Shown one piece after another: positions 54,037 through 63,007 of a stretch of DNA of 64,000 nucleotides. Position 1 is the stretch's first letter. Every line of letters begins with the position of its first letter. The stretch comes from Cocleimonas flava (GTDB lineage Bacteria > Pseudomonadota > Gammaproteobacteria > Thiotrichales > Thiotrichaceae), in assembly GCF_004339015.1 (NCBI RefSeq), contig NZ_SMFQ01000002.1, positions 1,241,351 to 1,305,350 of the forward strand, written 5' to 3'. The notes beneath the pieces are model-generated. The model saw only the letters and a program-made list of their open reading frames with translations. It ran no database searches and was not told where the DNA came from. Both the position numbers and the translations under genes were made by a program.

Positions 54037-56334
54037 TCAACTAGACTCAGACTCATCTTTAGTTTCATTTTGCATGTGTACCACTCGCTGAGGGAATGGT
54101 ATTTCAATACCTTCTTTTCTAAATGCTCTATCAATACTCAGATTTATATCACTGTGAATCAGTAAGCGCTCATCAACGTTTCTTACATAACAACGAAGCT
54201 CGAAGTTTAATGAACTGTCCCCAAATTCTAAAAATAAAGCACGAACACGATAGTCAGGTTGATCAGCAATGACGTCAGGATGCTCGGCAGCGATATTTTT
54301 TAAAATCTCGATGACCTTATCAACATCCGATCCGTAAGCGACACCCACAGGAGCTACCAGACGTCCCACGTTATTGGTCAGCATCCAGTTTGTTACTTGA
54401 TTGGAGATCAGTTCTGAATTGGGTACAATCACATCTGCACGGTTGAAGGTTTGTATGGTTGTGGAGCGAATGCTGATATCTCTGACATAGCCTTCGGTGC
54501 TACCTACTACAACCCAATCACCACGACGAATAGGGCGTTCAAATAGAAGTATTAAACCAGACACAAAGTTGTTAACGATATTTTGTAAGCCGAAACCAAT
54601 ACCAACAGATAACGCACCAGCGATTATCGCTATATTTTGAAAGTTGACACCTAATATGAATAGTGCCCAGATGATTGCCACTGCAACACCCACATAACCG
54701 ACTAAAGTCTGGGTTGCTTCTTTAGCGCCTCGGCTTAAGTTACTGTGCTTTAACCAGCTAGTAACCAGATTGTTTTTAATAAAAGGCAAAATACCCAGAG
54801 CGATTATCAGAACGACTAAAGCGTAAACGATATTGAGTAAGTCAAAGTTCATTGACCCGATTGAAATACCAGATTTCAAAGTGGTTAATAAAGAGGATAT
54901 ACGTTGCTGTGAACTCCCCCAGATATACATTAAGGCAGAAACGCTGGCGAACAGAACAGCGAAGAAAAATAAGATTCGTAACCAGATCACACCCGGAAAC
55001 GCTTTATCTTCTTCAATGCTCATTACCGTGCGTAGTTTCTTCTGCCAGGGAAGTTTGCCTTGATCCAGGCTGTCAAATAATTCGCTACTGATACGCAGCA
55101 AAGTAAAGGCGAAGACAAACACAACCGCTGATAACAATGTTCCTAAATACAGAAGGCTGGCAAAATTACGATAGCCTAATAAAGCAGCAAATACCGCAAT
55201 GAACATCGTCCCGATGGGGATAAGTAATGCAGGCGTGTAAGAGCGTTTAATAGATATATTGCGAATCGCTAACCAGATTAAACAAATAATACTGAACGCA
55301 CCCAGCGTTAAGGCAGAGAGCCAGATTAAATAAAGCGTAATTGAATTGGAAAAACGACCGACTGCAGGGTCGTTGAGCAATATCAGCATTCCACTAAATA
55401 TGATCGTGCCCCATACAAATAATAAGATGGTGCTTCTTGAAAGTATGGGAGTAGAGGAGAATGGTTTTTCAGGAAATAACAGGCCGCGTATGACGGCAAA
55501 AGTTAAAATCAGTACAAATAACATCCTGATAAATTGAATCAAAGCAGATTGCGATGTGGATTGCGAATACAGATAAATGAGGATGAAAAGTGTGGTTATC
55601 AGTGCAGGTGAGGTGCGCCTGATTCCCCTTATTACCGCCAACATGGTTGGGCTAGAAAAATGAGCTGTAGTGGCCTTCTTGGGTTTTGCATTACGGCGCC
55701 ATAACAGGCCGAGTAAAATCCCTACAATCAGAAGCAGTAGTAATGGCCAGCTAAGAGCCTGGTAAGTTTTTTCAGTTAACGGTTTAATGACGGCGAGTTC
55801 TTTTTCTCCCGTTAATTCATTTAAGGTACCTATTTTTTTAACTGCAGCCCAAATCGAAATTTCCTTGCTGAGGAGTTGTTTTTTAAGCAGGTTTAGCCTG
55901 AGTTCTGAAGAGGCGTCACTGATTTCTTTGAGTTGTATTTTTAACAGACTACAGCGTTTTAATTCGTTATCGGCTGCCTGGGATTGTTTTTCGAGTTCTT
56001 GACGCTTAACTTTGATATCAAATTCATCAGTGGTTTGACCATCGCCCAGTAGCTTTAAATTATCTTTAAGGCTTGTTGTTAGGGTTGTATTAGTAGTGAT
56101 GCATTCATCGAGCTTCAGTTCTAGTTCGGTGAATGCTTTTTGTTGCTCATCAATATCCTGAACGCTTAGCTTATTTAACTCATCCGCTGCCTTTAACGCA
56201 TTAAATTGAGTGTTGATCTTGTCGAACATTTTTTGCAGGTCGACTTCATTTTTGGATTCTGCAAATAAGGTAAATGAAGTCGCCAATAGCAAAGAAACTA
56301 TTATGGAAAGAAATAAGCGTTGAAAGTTGCGCAA
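54037..56334 (-). CDS. MscK/MscM-like large mechanosensitive channel
   Basis: The start is a TTG with AGGG upstream. The 765-residue protein has a signal peptide (cleaved after TLFA, about residue 25) and a periplasmic helical domain (about 28-185). About ten membrane helices follow, then a C-terminal MscS core with ALSVGIGFGLQNIVNNFVSG, RPIRRGDWVVVGSTEGYV and VIVPNSELIS. It is smaller than E. coli MscK (about 1120 residues) because the periplasmic domain is shorter. Confidence 0.9.
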   Translation of the reverse strand: MRNFQRLFLSIIVSLLLATSFTLFAESKNEVDLQKMFDKINTQFNALKAADELNKLSVQDIDEQQKAFTELELKLDECITTNTTLTTSLKDNLKLLGDGQTTDEFDIKVKRQELEKQSQAADNELKRCSLLKIQLKEISDASSELRLNLLKKQLLSKEISIWAAVKKIGTLNELTGEKELAVIKPLTEKTYQALSWPLLLLLIVGILLGLLWRRNAKPKKATTAHFSSPTMLAVIRGIRRTSPALITTLFILIYLYSQSTSQSALIQFIRMLFVLILTFAVIRGLLFPEKPFSSTPILSRSTILLFVWGTIIFSGMLILLNDPAVGRFSNSITLYLIWLSALTLGAFSIICLIWLAIRNISIKRSYTPALLIPIGTMFIAVFAALLGYRNFASLLYLGTLLSAVVFVFAFTLLRISSELFDSLDQGKLPWQKKLRTVMSIEEDKAFPGVIWLRILFFFAVLFASVSALMYIWGSSQQRISSLLTTLKSGISIGSMNFDLLNIVYALVVLIIALGILPFIKNNLVTSWLKHSNLSRGAKEATQTLVGYVGVAVAIIWALFILGVNFQNIAIIAGALSVGIGFGLQNIVNNFVSGLILLFERPIRRGDWVVVGSTEGYVRDISIRSTTIQTFNRADVIVPNSELISNQVTNWMLTNNVGRLVAPVGVAYGSDVDKVIEILKNIAAEHPDVIADQPDYRVRALFLEFGDSSLNFELRCYVRNVDERLLIHSDINLSIDRAFRKEGIEIPFPQRVVHMQNETKDESESS

Positions 56335-56442
56335 TGCAGTAACCCTAATATTTATTAAAAAGTAATAATTGAAACGTATTAAAAATGATCATAGTGCCAG
56401 ATCATTATGGCTAAAGTATGAAAACAGTGTGAAAAATCAGCA

Positions 56443-57516
56443 TCATAACCATTTTTTTCGTCTGAAATAGATAAGCAAACCAACACCTACCACGATGAAA
56501 ATAACCCATAGTATAGGATATGCCAGTCGCCATTGAAGTTCTGGCATGTATTCGAAGTTCATTCCATACACGCCTGCTATGAAAGTAAGGGGTATGAATA
56601 TCGATGCGAATACGGTTAATACCTTCATTACTTCATTCATTTTGTTGCTGATGCTGGTTTGATACATATCCATCAAGCCATAAACCATGTCTCTTTGTAG
56701 CTCTATGGTTTCTGAAATCCGCAATACATGGTCATACACATCTCTGAAATAGATTTGCGTTTTTTCTTCAATCAGCGGGCTTTCTACTCTAAGTATAGAA
56801 TTTAATAATTCTCGTAACGGTGAAACGGATCTACGAATATAAATCAGCTCGCGTTTTATATTCTGAATACGTTTTAGTGTGTCCGCCCCCGGGTTTAGCA
56901 ATAATTCTTCTTCTATTGAATCGATAATCTCATCTAACGATTCAAGCAACGCAAAATTCTGGTCAATAATACTGTCCAGTATTGCATAGGTTAGATAGTC
57001 AGGTCCCAGTCCTCTAATTCTATTTTTACTGTTTTGAATGCGTTTTTCTATAGGCTCAAATAAATTGTCCTTTTTTTCCTTGAAGGTAAACACAAAATTA
57101 TTGAGTAGCAGAATACTAATTTGCTCATAGATGACGGTTGAATTTTTGTTTTCTAGAAAAAGCCCCTTCAGAACGATGTATTGATAGTCATCATAGTCTT
57201 CAAATTTTGCTCGTTGGTGTGTATTTAGAATATCTTCCAGTACCAATGGGTGAATGTTAAATGCTTGGCCAATAGATTCGATGATTTCTATATTTTTTAA
57301 ACCTTCTACATTTACCCAGGTAACGGAATTCTTATCTTTGAATTTTAAGATGTCATCGATCGATTCAACGTCCATAACTTCACCCGAATTTTTGGTGTAA
57401 TCGATGATAGTAATATGCTGGTCCTGATCATGAATATCACCAATATGGATCAAAGATCCTGGTGACATGCCGACTTTCTCAGATATGTTGGTTGAATTTT
57501 CTATCATTTTTTTCAC
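56443..57516 (-). CDS. corA: CorA-family Mg2+/Co2+ transporter
   Basis: The 357-residue protein has a large cytosolic N-terminal domain and two C-terminal TM helices. The selectivity-loop GMN occurs as FIAGVYGMNFEYMPEL near residue 320, followed by a basic C-terminus. It forms a pentameric Mg2+ channel. It is co-directional with the DedA gene 91 nt upstream. Confidence 0.95.
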   Translation of the reverse strand: MKKMIENSTNISEKVGMSPGSLIHIGDIHDQDQHITIIDYTKNSGEVMDVESIDDILKFKDKNSVTWVNVEGLKNIEIIESIGQAFNIHPLVLEDILNTHQRAKFEDYDDYQYIVLKGLFLENKNSTVIYEQISILLLNNFVFTFKEKKDNLFEPIEKRIQNSKNRIRGLGPDYLTYAILDSIIDQNFALLESLDEIIDSIEEELLLNPGADTLKRIQNIKRELIYIRRSVSPLRELLNSILRVESPLIEEKTQIYFRDVYDHVLRISETIELQRDMVYGLMDMYQTSISNKMNEVMKVLTVFASIFIPLTFIAGVYGMNFEYMPELQWRLAYPILWVIFIVVGVGLLIYFRRKKWL

Positions 57517-57607
57517 TCACGATTGATGCATCGATATTTATAAAAAGACCATTGTTTCTAGACGTGTACATATAACTTTGCGCACCTTGCTGAAGAAAGT
57601 ATAAAGC

Positions 57608-58177
57608 CTAAACTTTCTTGAGGTTTTTCTTTTCTTTCACTTTATAACGTATCCAGATCAGAATACTCACGCTAATCATTCCAATAATAATGAAAATTTC
57701 GTATTTTTTGATTTTGCCCATTAAAAGTTCGAGTGTAAAACCAAAATAATAACCGGCAATACCAAAGATAATGGCCCAAAGAAGTGCGCCACAGGTATTT
57801 AAAAACAAATATTTAAGCGGAGAAATTTTACTCATACCGAGAATAAAGGGCGTAACGGTTCGCACCCCATAGATAAAACGAAAGCCTAATATGAGTAAGG
57901 TCTGGTGTTTATCCATCAGTGTATGCACTCGACCTACTTTGGATTGCCATTTGGGTCTTTTTTCTAAAAATGCTTTGCCTTTGAAACGACCGATGTAAAA
58001 GTAAAGCTGATCGCCGATTAGCGTTCCAATAAAGGCCGCAAGTATCACCAATGGTAAATCGAGATATCCTCGATGTGCCATGAAACCAGCAATAATCAGG
58101 ATAGTTTCACCTTCTAGAAAAGTGCCGATAAGTACGCTGATGTATCCATAATCAGTGACTAATTGCTGCAAATCCAT
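57608..58177 (-). CDS. DedA-family membrane protein
   Basis: The 189-residue protein has about five hydrophobic segments and the SNARE-associated/DedA signature: GTFLEGETILIIAGFMAHRG, AFIGTLIGDQLYFYIGRFKG and FRFIYGVRTVTPFILGMS. DedA proteins act in lipid carrier recycling or proton-linked transport, and mutants are envelope-sensitive. Neighbours CorA and the DUF202-like gene are on the same strand. Confidence 0.9.
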   Translation of the reverse strand: MDLQQLVTDYGYISVLIGTFLEGETILIIAGFMAHRGYLDLPLVILAAFIGTLIGDQLYFYIGRFKGKAFLEKRPKWQSKVGRVHTLMDKHQTLLILGFRFIYGVRTVTPFILGMSKISPLKYLFLNTCGALLWAIIFGIAGYYFGFTLELLMGKIKKYEIFIIIGMISVSILIWIRYKVKEKKNLKKV

Positions 58178-58192
58178 TTTAGTGTAAAAAAC

Positions 58193-58525
58193 TCAATTGA
58201 TAAGCTCGCCGATAATGGTGTGTTTTAATTTGAGTTGTTTGATGATTAAATCATTGTGATGCATACGCTTTAACGATCGAATAATCAGATAAGCGCCTAA
58301 TACAATCAGGGCTATATTTAACACGAGCAGCGGTATCATAAAGTGCAGCGTCTTGAAGAAATCATAGTATTTCTCCGTGGCTATCAAGAAACTCATAACA
58401 GATAACGGCAGAATCAGTACAGTGATGCCTGTTCGAAGTACAGATAATGACGTACGTTTCTCCGCCAGCAATAACTGCACTTCAGCAATGACGACAGAAT
58501 CTTTTACAATCTTTTCCTCAGTCAA
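58193..58525 (-). CDS. DUF202-like small membrane protein
   Basis: The start is a TTG at 58525, supported by GGGAAGG a few nt upstream. The 110-residue protein has LLAEKRTSLSVLRTGITVLI near residue 18, which resembles the DUF202 RTxLAxxRT motif. Two TM helices follow (LPLSVMSFLIA and IPLLVLNIALIVLGAYLI) and a basic tail. Its function is unknown; it resembles YidH-type proteins and the membrane part of polyphosphate polymerases. Confidence 0.7.
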   Translation of the reverse strand: MTEEKIVKDSVVIAEVQLLLAEKRTSLSVLRTGITVLILPLSVMSFLIATEKYYDFFKTLHFMIPLLVLNIALIVLGAYLIIRSLKRMHHNDLIIKQLKLKHTIIGELIN

Positions 58526-58648
58526 TGTTTACCTTCCCTATAGACCCTATTTGGACAAAATATAATAGCTTTGACTACTTGCAAATACTATTTAACTTTC
58601 ATGTTTCTGCCGTAGGTAGTGGCAGTGTTGTATGCATAAATTTATTAT

Positions 58649-58680
58649 AAAAAAACGGCTGTAAGTAGGGGGGTGTGTTT
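58649..58680 (+). repeat. Dispersed G-run element, copy 13
   Basis: An A-tract, CGGCTGTAAGTA, six G, TGTGTTT. It lies 65 nt past the cls stop in the direction of cls, with the T-tract on the minus strand. Confidence 0.8.
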
Positions 58681-58744
58681 ATCAATAAAATAGTTGTTTA
58701 TCCGCATCTTTTACAGCTATGTAGACGCCCTAATGAGGGTAAAA

Positions 58745-60193
58745 TTACAACAAAGGGCTGGCGAGTCTCAGGATGTTCTGCATAAACTTTCTCAAAAATG
58801 ATCGTTGATTCCATTCTGTAAGCTCAATCTGGTTGGCGCCATCAATATATGTTTGCTGTAAGGTTCTCAGTTGGCGAGTAAACGATTGGTCGTAAATAAA
58901 AAGTGAGACTTCGTAATTCACCCACATACTGCGCATATCGATATTCGCCGTACCAAACATGGATAAAGCGTTATCCACTGAAATAGACTTGGTGTGAAGT
59001 AATCCCTGATGGTAACGGGCGATCTGAATATTTGCGCCCAATAATTCTTCAAAATAAGATTCGCTCGCGTGTCGAGTTAAAAACGAATCTACTTTTTCTG
59101 GCACCACTAATGTGACATTCACACCTCGCGCGGCAGCACCGCGAAGTGCAACTAATAAGGAATCATCTGGAATAAGGTAAGGTGTTGTTAAAACGATTTC
59201 TTCTCGTGCTGCGTAAATTAACGCAAGTATCATTTGCAACAGAGCATCGTTGGTTTGACCAGGTCCCGATGCGATGACTTGCATATTTGAATCGCCACAT
59301 TGTTTGGCAGCGCTAAAATCAACCGAAGCAATCAGGCTTTGTGCCGATTTATTACGCTCGACCACCCAGTCACCCATGACGGTTTCTGCCAATGGGATGA
59401 CAATAGGTCCCTGCAGACGCACCATTGCATCAACCCATTGACCCACGCCCGAATCTTGTTTGAAAAACTCAGGGTCAACCATATTCATGCTGCCCGTCCA
59501 GGCTGTGATTTCATCAATAATGATGATCTTACGATGCAGTCGTAAGTCCGTCCTACCGACTAAAGTACGAAATATGCCAACCGGCAGAGCCTTGAGGAGT
59601 TTAATTCCGGCATGGTCTAACGCTTTTGCCTGTTCGCTATTCCACCATTTTCCCCCGCCAATGTCATCGACAAGAATGTGGCACTTTACACCACGCTCTG
59701 CGGCTTTGATTAACGCTAACGCGACCTTGTCTGCATATCCGCCTTCACTCCAGATATAGAATTCCATAAAAATATTGCGTTTTGCTTTATCGATATCATC
59801 GAGTATGTTTGCGAATACTGAGTGGGCTTCGGGGAATAACTCAAAAGCATTACCAGTCACGGCATAGGTTGCAGCCATCGAATGCCCAAGTTTGCTCATA
59901 GACTGAGCAGCTTCTGGTTGTTTACTCCAGTCAATGAATGTTTCTGGGGAAGTCTTACTTAGACTTGAAAACTTCTTTTGATAAGAGCGAACTTGCTGAA
60001 TGTTATTGCTACGATTAGGCCCAATACGGCGTTCGCCAATTAAGAAGTAAAGCCCAACACCGACCACAGGAAAGGTCATGATAAAAGTTATCCATGCAAG
60101 AGCAATGCTGGATTTTGGGCGTAACATGACAATATGCACCACTGAGCCGGTGGTAACACCTACGTGTAAAATTAGAAGAATATATGACCACAT
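58745..60193 (-). CDS. cls: Cardiolipin synthase (phospholipase D family)
   Basis: The 482-residue enzyme has two N-terminal TM helices and two PLD catalytic motifs: HRKIIIID from His 220 and HTKSISVD from His 400, each with downstream Gly-Ser/Thr-x-N (GSMN and GTANID). It condenses phosphatidylglycerol into cardiolipin at the inner membrane. Full length and two intact HKD sites fit the ClsA/ClsB type with TM anchors, nearest ClsA. Confidence 0.95.
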   Translation of the reverse strand: MWSYILLILHVGVTTGSVVHIVMLRPKSSIALAWITFIMTFPVVGVGLYFLIGERRIGPNRSNNIQQVRSYQKKFSSLSKTSPETFIDWSKQPEAAQSMSKLGHSMAATYAVTGNAFELFPEAHSVFANILDDIDKAKRNIFMEFYIWSEGGYADKVALALIKAAERGVKCHILVDDIGGGKWWNSEQAKALDHAGIKLLKALPVGIFRTLVGRTDLRLHRKIIIIDEITAWTGSMNMVDPEFFKQDSGVGQWVDAMVRLQGPIVIPLAETVMGDWVVERNKSAQSLIASVDFSAAKQCGDSNMQVIASGPGQTNDALLQMILALIYAAREEIVLTTPYLIPDDSLLVALRGAAARGVNVTLVVPEKVDSFLTRHASESYFEELLGANIQIARYHQGLLHTKSISVDNALSMFGTANIDMRSMWVNYEVSLFIYDQSFTRQLRTLQQTYIDGANQIELTEWNQRSFLRKFMQNILRLASPLL

Positions 60194-60501
60194 GATTATA
60201 AAGTGTAAGTTTCTCTAAGTTTAATCCAAGCAATGTGCCCCTTTGATTACAATCATAGGGTGTTCTTTTAGTATTAGCTAGATGATTACCGGGTGATTGA
60301 TTGGGCGAAAACAGAGATTAAATATTAAATTGGTGCACAGGGACAAAAGCACAATAAATGAAAACACAGGTTGTTCTTGTATGTAGTTCTCTTATTCTGG
60401 TTGACAGTTCGTGTACTATTAGGACATATCTTCAGGGAAATTATCTCTCGTTTCTGTTTGATGATTTGTCTACTTACCTTCAAGAATAAAATGGGTTTTT
60501 C
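60194..60501. other. 308-nt divergent intergenic region (cls / MscS-like)
   Basis: The only recognisable signal is TTGACA at 60401-60406, a perfect -35. Spacing to the best -10-like CATATC (60425-60430) is 18 nt, and that hexamer is weak. No repeat element or hairpin of note was seen. Confidence 0.45.
60401..60430 (+). promoter_or_regulatory. Weak sigma-70-like promoter upstream of the MscS-like gene
   Basis: It has a consensus -35 TTGACA but a poor -10 (CATATC, 3/6) after 18 nt. The leader would be about 65 nt. Confidence 0.35.
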
Positions 60502-61560
60502 ATGAATAATCTTATTAGTTTCATTACTCCGTTTATTCCTCTAGTTGCAATGACTGTCTTTGTCGTTACAGTGCTTTGGGGATCGCACAAAGTGTTTATC
60601 TCGCGTCACCCTGAACTTGGAAATGAGAAGTTATTCCCACGACAGCTATTTATGCTGGGTTTAACCTTTGCAGGGATTTTGGCAATCGCACTGACACTGC
60701 CAGTAAAAGAGAGCTCACTAAACCAGATCCTCGCGTTGTTGGGTTTGGTAATCTCGGGAATTATTGCTTTCTCATCCAGTACTATCTTCGCAAATCTTAT
60801 GTCAGGCTTCATGCTGAGAGTGACAAAGCCTTTTAAAACAGGGGATTTTATAGACGTTGGAGATCATTTTGGGCGTGTTGTTGAGCGTGGTTTGTTAGAT
60901 ACAGAGATACAAACAGAAAGCCGGGAGTTGGTGGCTATTCCCAATACTTTTATGATTACCCATCCTATTTCTGTTACTCACAGTTCGGGAGCCATCGTTT
61001 CTACCACTCTTTCACTAGGGTATGACATTCATCATTCAAAAGTTGATGTGATGTTGCTGGATGCTGCTGAAAAATGTGGTCTTGAGGATCCGTTTGTGCA
61101 AGTGCTTGAGCTCGGCAACTATTCAATTACCTATCGAGTGAGTGGCATCTTGTCTGATGTTAAGAGCTTGTTGACGGCGCGCTCTAATCTTTGTCGTTAT
61201 GTATTGGATAGTGTGCATGGAAGCGGCTTTGAGATTATGTCTCCAAGCTTTATGAATCAGCGAAAAGTGCCCGATGATTTAAAGGTGATTCCTGCTAACG
61301 TTATTCAAACGCCTAAAGAAGTTAGTCAGACAGCCGAAAAAGTGGTCTTTGACCTAGCTGAGAAAGCAGAACAAATTGAAAAAAATAAGCAGCAAATGTT
61401 AGAGACAATTGAAGAGTATAAAGAAAAACTCGAAAACTCATCCGACGATGATAAGAAAATCATTCAACAGAGTATTGATGATATTCGCGAGCAACTTAAG
61501 GTTTTTAAGTCGCTCGAAAATGATTCTGAAGACGAAGAGTCTTCAGATAATAAGGGTTAA
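60502..61560 (+). CDS. MscS-family channel with C-terminal coiled coil
   Basis: The 352-residue protein has an N-terminal TM helix (PFIPLVAMTVFVVTVLW), further helices at 52-65 and 73-100, and an MscS-like core (SSTIFANLMSGFMLRVTKPFKTGDFIDVGDHFGRVVERGL, VAIPNTFMITHP). A C-terminal coiled coil (about 262-340; EKAEQIEKNKQQMLETIEEY) ends in an acidic tail. The pore helix is less Gly/Ala regular than canonical MscS. It is the third MscS-type gene within 11 kb. Confidence 0.85.
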   Translation: MNNLISFITPFIPLVAMTVFVVTVLWGSHKVFISRHPELGNEKLFPRQLFMLGLTFAGILAIALTLPVKESSLNQILALLGLVISGIIAFSSSTIFANLMSGFMLRVTKPFKTGDFIDVGDHFGRVVERGLLDTEIQTESRELVAIPNTFMITHPISVTHSSGAIVSTTLSLGYDIHHSKVDVMLLDAAEKCGLEDPFVQVLELGNYSITYRVSGILSDVKSLLTARSNLCRYVLDSVHGSGFEIMSPSFMNQRKVPDDLKVIPANVIQTPKEVSQTAEKVVFDLAEKAEQIEKNKQQMLETIEEYKEKLENSSDDDKKIIQQSIDDIREQLKVFKSLENDSEDEESSDNKG

Positions 61561-61596
61561 CGATTTATAAGCGCTGAGCTTTAGCTGCACTTACAA

Positions 61597-62958
61597 CTAC
61601 AGTAAAAAGATAGTTGCTAGCCCAAGGAAGCTCACAAAACCCACAACATCTGTTGCGGTTGTCAGTGCTACACCGCCTGCAAGAGCTGGATCTATCCCCG
61701 CTTTTTTCATAAGCAGCGGGATCGAAAAGCCAGCTACAGCAGCAACTGCAAGATTGATAACCATCGCTGAGCCTAAAACCAGGCTGATTTTAATGTCTTG
61801 AAACCATAGATAAGAAATACAGCCAACCACAATCGCCCATACAACACCGCTAATAATTGAGATGGTGATTTCTTTATAGGCTAGCCACCGTTGATTCGAC
61901 GAGCTTATTTTACCCATTGCTAAACCACGAATCATTAACGTCAGTGTTTGTGAGCCAGCGATACCGCCCATGCTGGCAACAATCGGCATAAGAACTGCAA
62001 GTGCGACTACTTTTTCCAGCGTGCCTTCAAATAGACCAATCACCCAGGACGCCAAGAAAGCAGTGGCAAGGTTGATACCCAACCAGAATAAACGTCTTTT
62101 TGCGCTCGGTAATACTGGGGAGAACAAATCCTCCTCCTCGTCTAGACCTACCGCACCAAGAATCTGGCGATCTGCTTCTTCATCCAGAATCTCAATCATG
62201 TCGTCGAGTGTAATACGACCAATTAGCTTATTGCCTTCATCGACAACTGGCATTGAGGTCAGATCGTGCTCACGAAAAAGAACGGCTAATTCGTTTTGTG
62301 GCATTTCTGGGGGGACTGATAAAGCCTCGGTGTCCATGACATCAGATACGTGCTTGTCTGGAGAGCTAGTGATTAATTTTGAAAGCGGTAATTCGCCGAG
62401 AAACAAGCCTTCACGATCAATCACCATTAGTCCCATGGTGTGCTCTGGAATAGTCTCCTTTTTTCTCAGGTAGCGTAAGATCGCTTCTAGCGTTACATCA
62501 GAACGAATCGCTATGGCATCGGTTTCCATGAGACGCCCGGCAGTATCTTCGTCAAATGCCAGACAGGCTTCCAGATTTTGTAGTCCATGAAAATCCAGTG
62601 ATTGTCTAATCGCATCACCAAATTCATCAGGCAGGGTATCAACGACATCCGCCAAGTCATTGGTATCCAGATCACTAACCGCATCTACAACTTGTCCGTG
62701 ATCCAGGTATTTTGCCAACGATACTCTGGCAACATCACCTAGCTCTACAAGTACTTCACCGTTGAATTCTTCCGGTATGTATTCCCATAATGCACCACGT
62801 AATGAGTCAGGTATCGACTCCAGTAAATGCACAATTTCAGACGCTTCCAGATTCAGGAAGGTACTGTGTAGCACGTCCTGATTGTTATCCTCTAACGCCT
62901 CTAAGACAGTATCTGTAAGGCTTTGGGTGTTGCTGATTAGTGTATTTGCTTCTGTCAT
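61597..62958 (-). CDS. mgtE: MgtE-family Mg2+ transporter
   Basis: The start is the ATG at 62958 (MTEANTLISN), with GGAA upstream; a TTG four codons earlier is less likely. The 453-residue protein has the MgtE N domain (about 40-135), two CBS domains that sense Mg2+ (about 140-255; MDTEALSVPPEMPQNELAVL, LTSMPVVDEGNKLIGRITLDD) and five C-terminal TM helices (GLFEGTLEKVVALAVLMPIVASMGG, DPALAGGVALTTATDV). Confidence 0.95.
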   Translation of the reverse strand: MTEANTLISNTQSLTDTVLEALEDNNQDVLHSTFLNLEASEIVHLLESIPDSLRGALWEYIPEEFNGEVLVELGDVARVSLAKYLDHGQVVDAVSDLDTNDLADVVDTLPDEFGDAIRQSLDFHGLQNLEACLAFDEDTAGRLMETDAIAIRSDVTLEAILRYLRKKETIPEHTMGLMVIDREGLFLGELPLSKLITSSPDKHVSDVMDTEALSVPPEMPQNELAVLFREHDLTSMPVVDEGNKLIGRITLDDMIEILDEEADRQILGAVGLDEEEDLFSPVLPSAKRRLFWLGINLATAFLASWVIGLFEGTLEKVVALAVLMPIVASMGGIAGSQTLTLMIRGLAMGKISSSNQRWLAYKEITISIISGVVWAIVVGCISYLWFQDIKISLVLGSAMVINLAVAAVAGFSIPLLMKKAGIDPALAGGVALTTATDVVGFVSFLGLATIFLL

Positions 62959-63007
62959 GAGGATTCCCAATTTGTCACTGTTTTAATTTAATAGGGTGGT
63001 TAATATG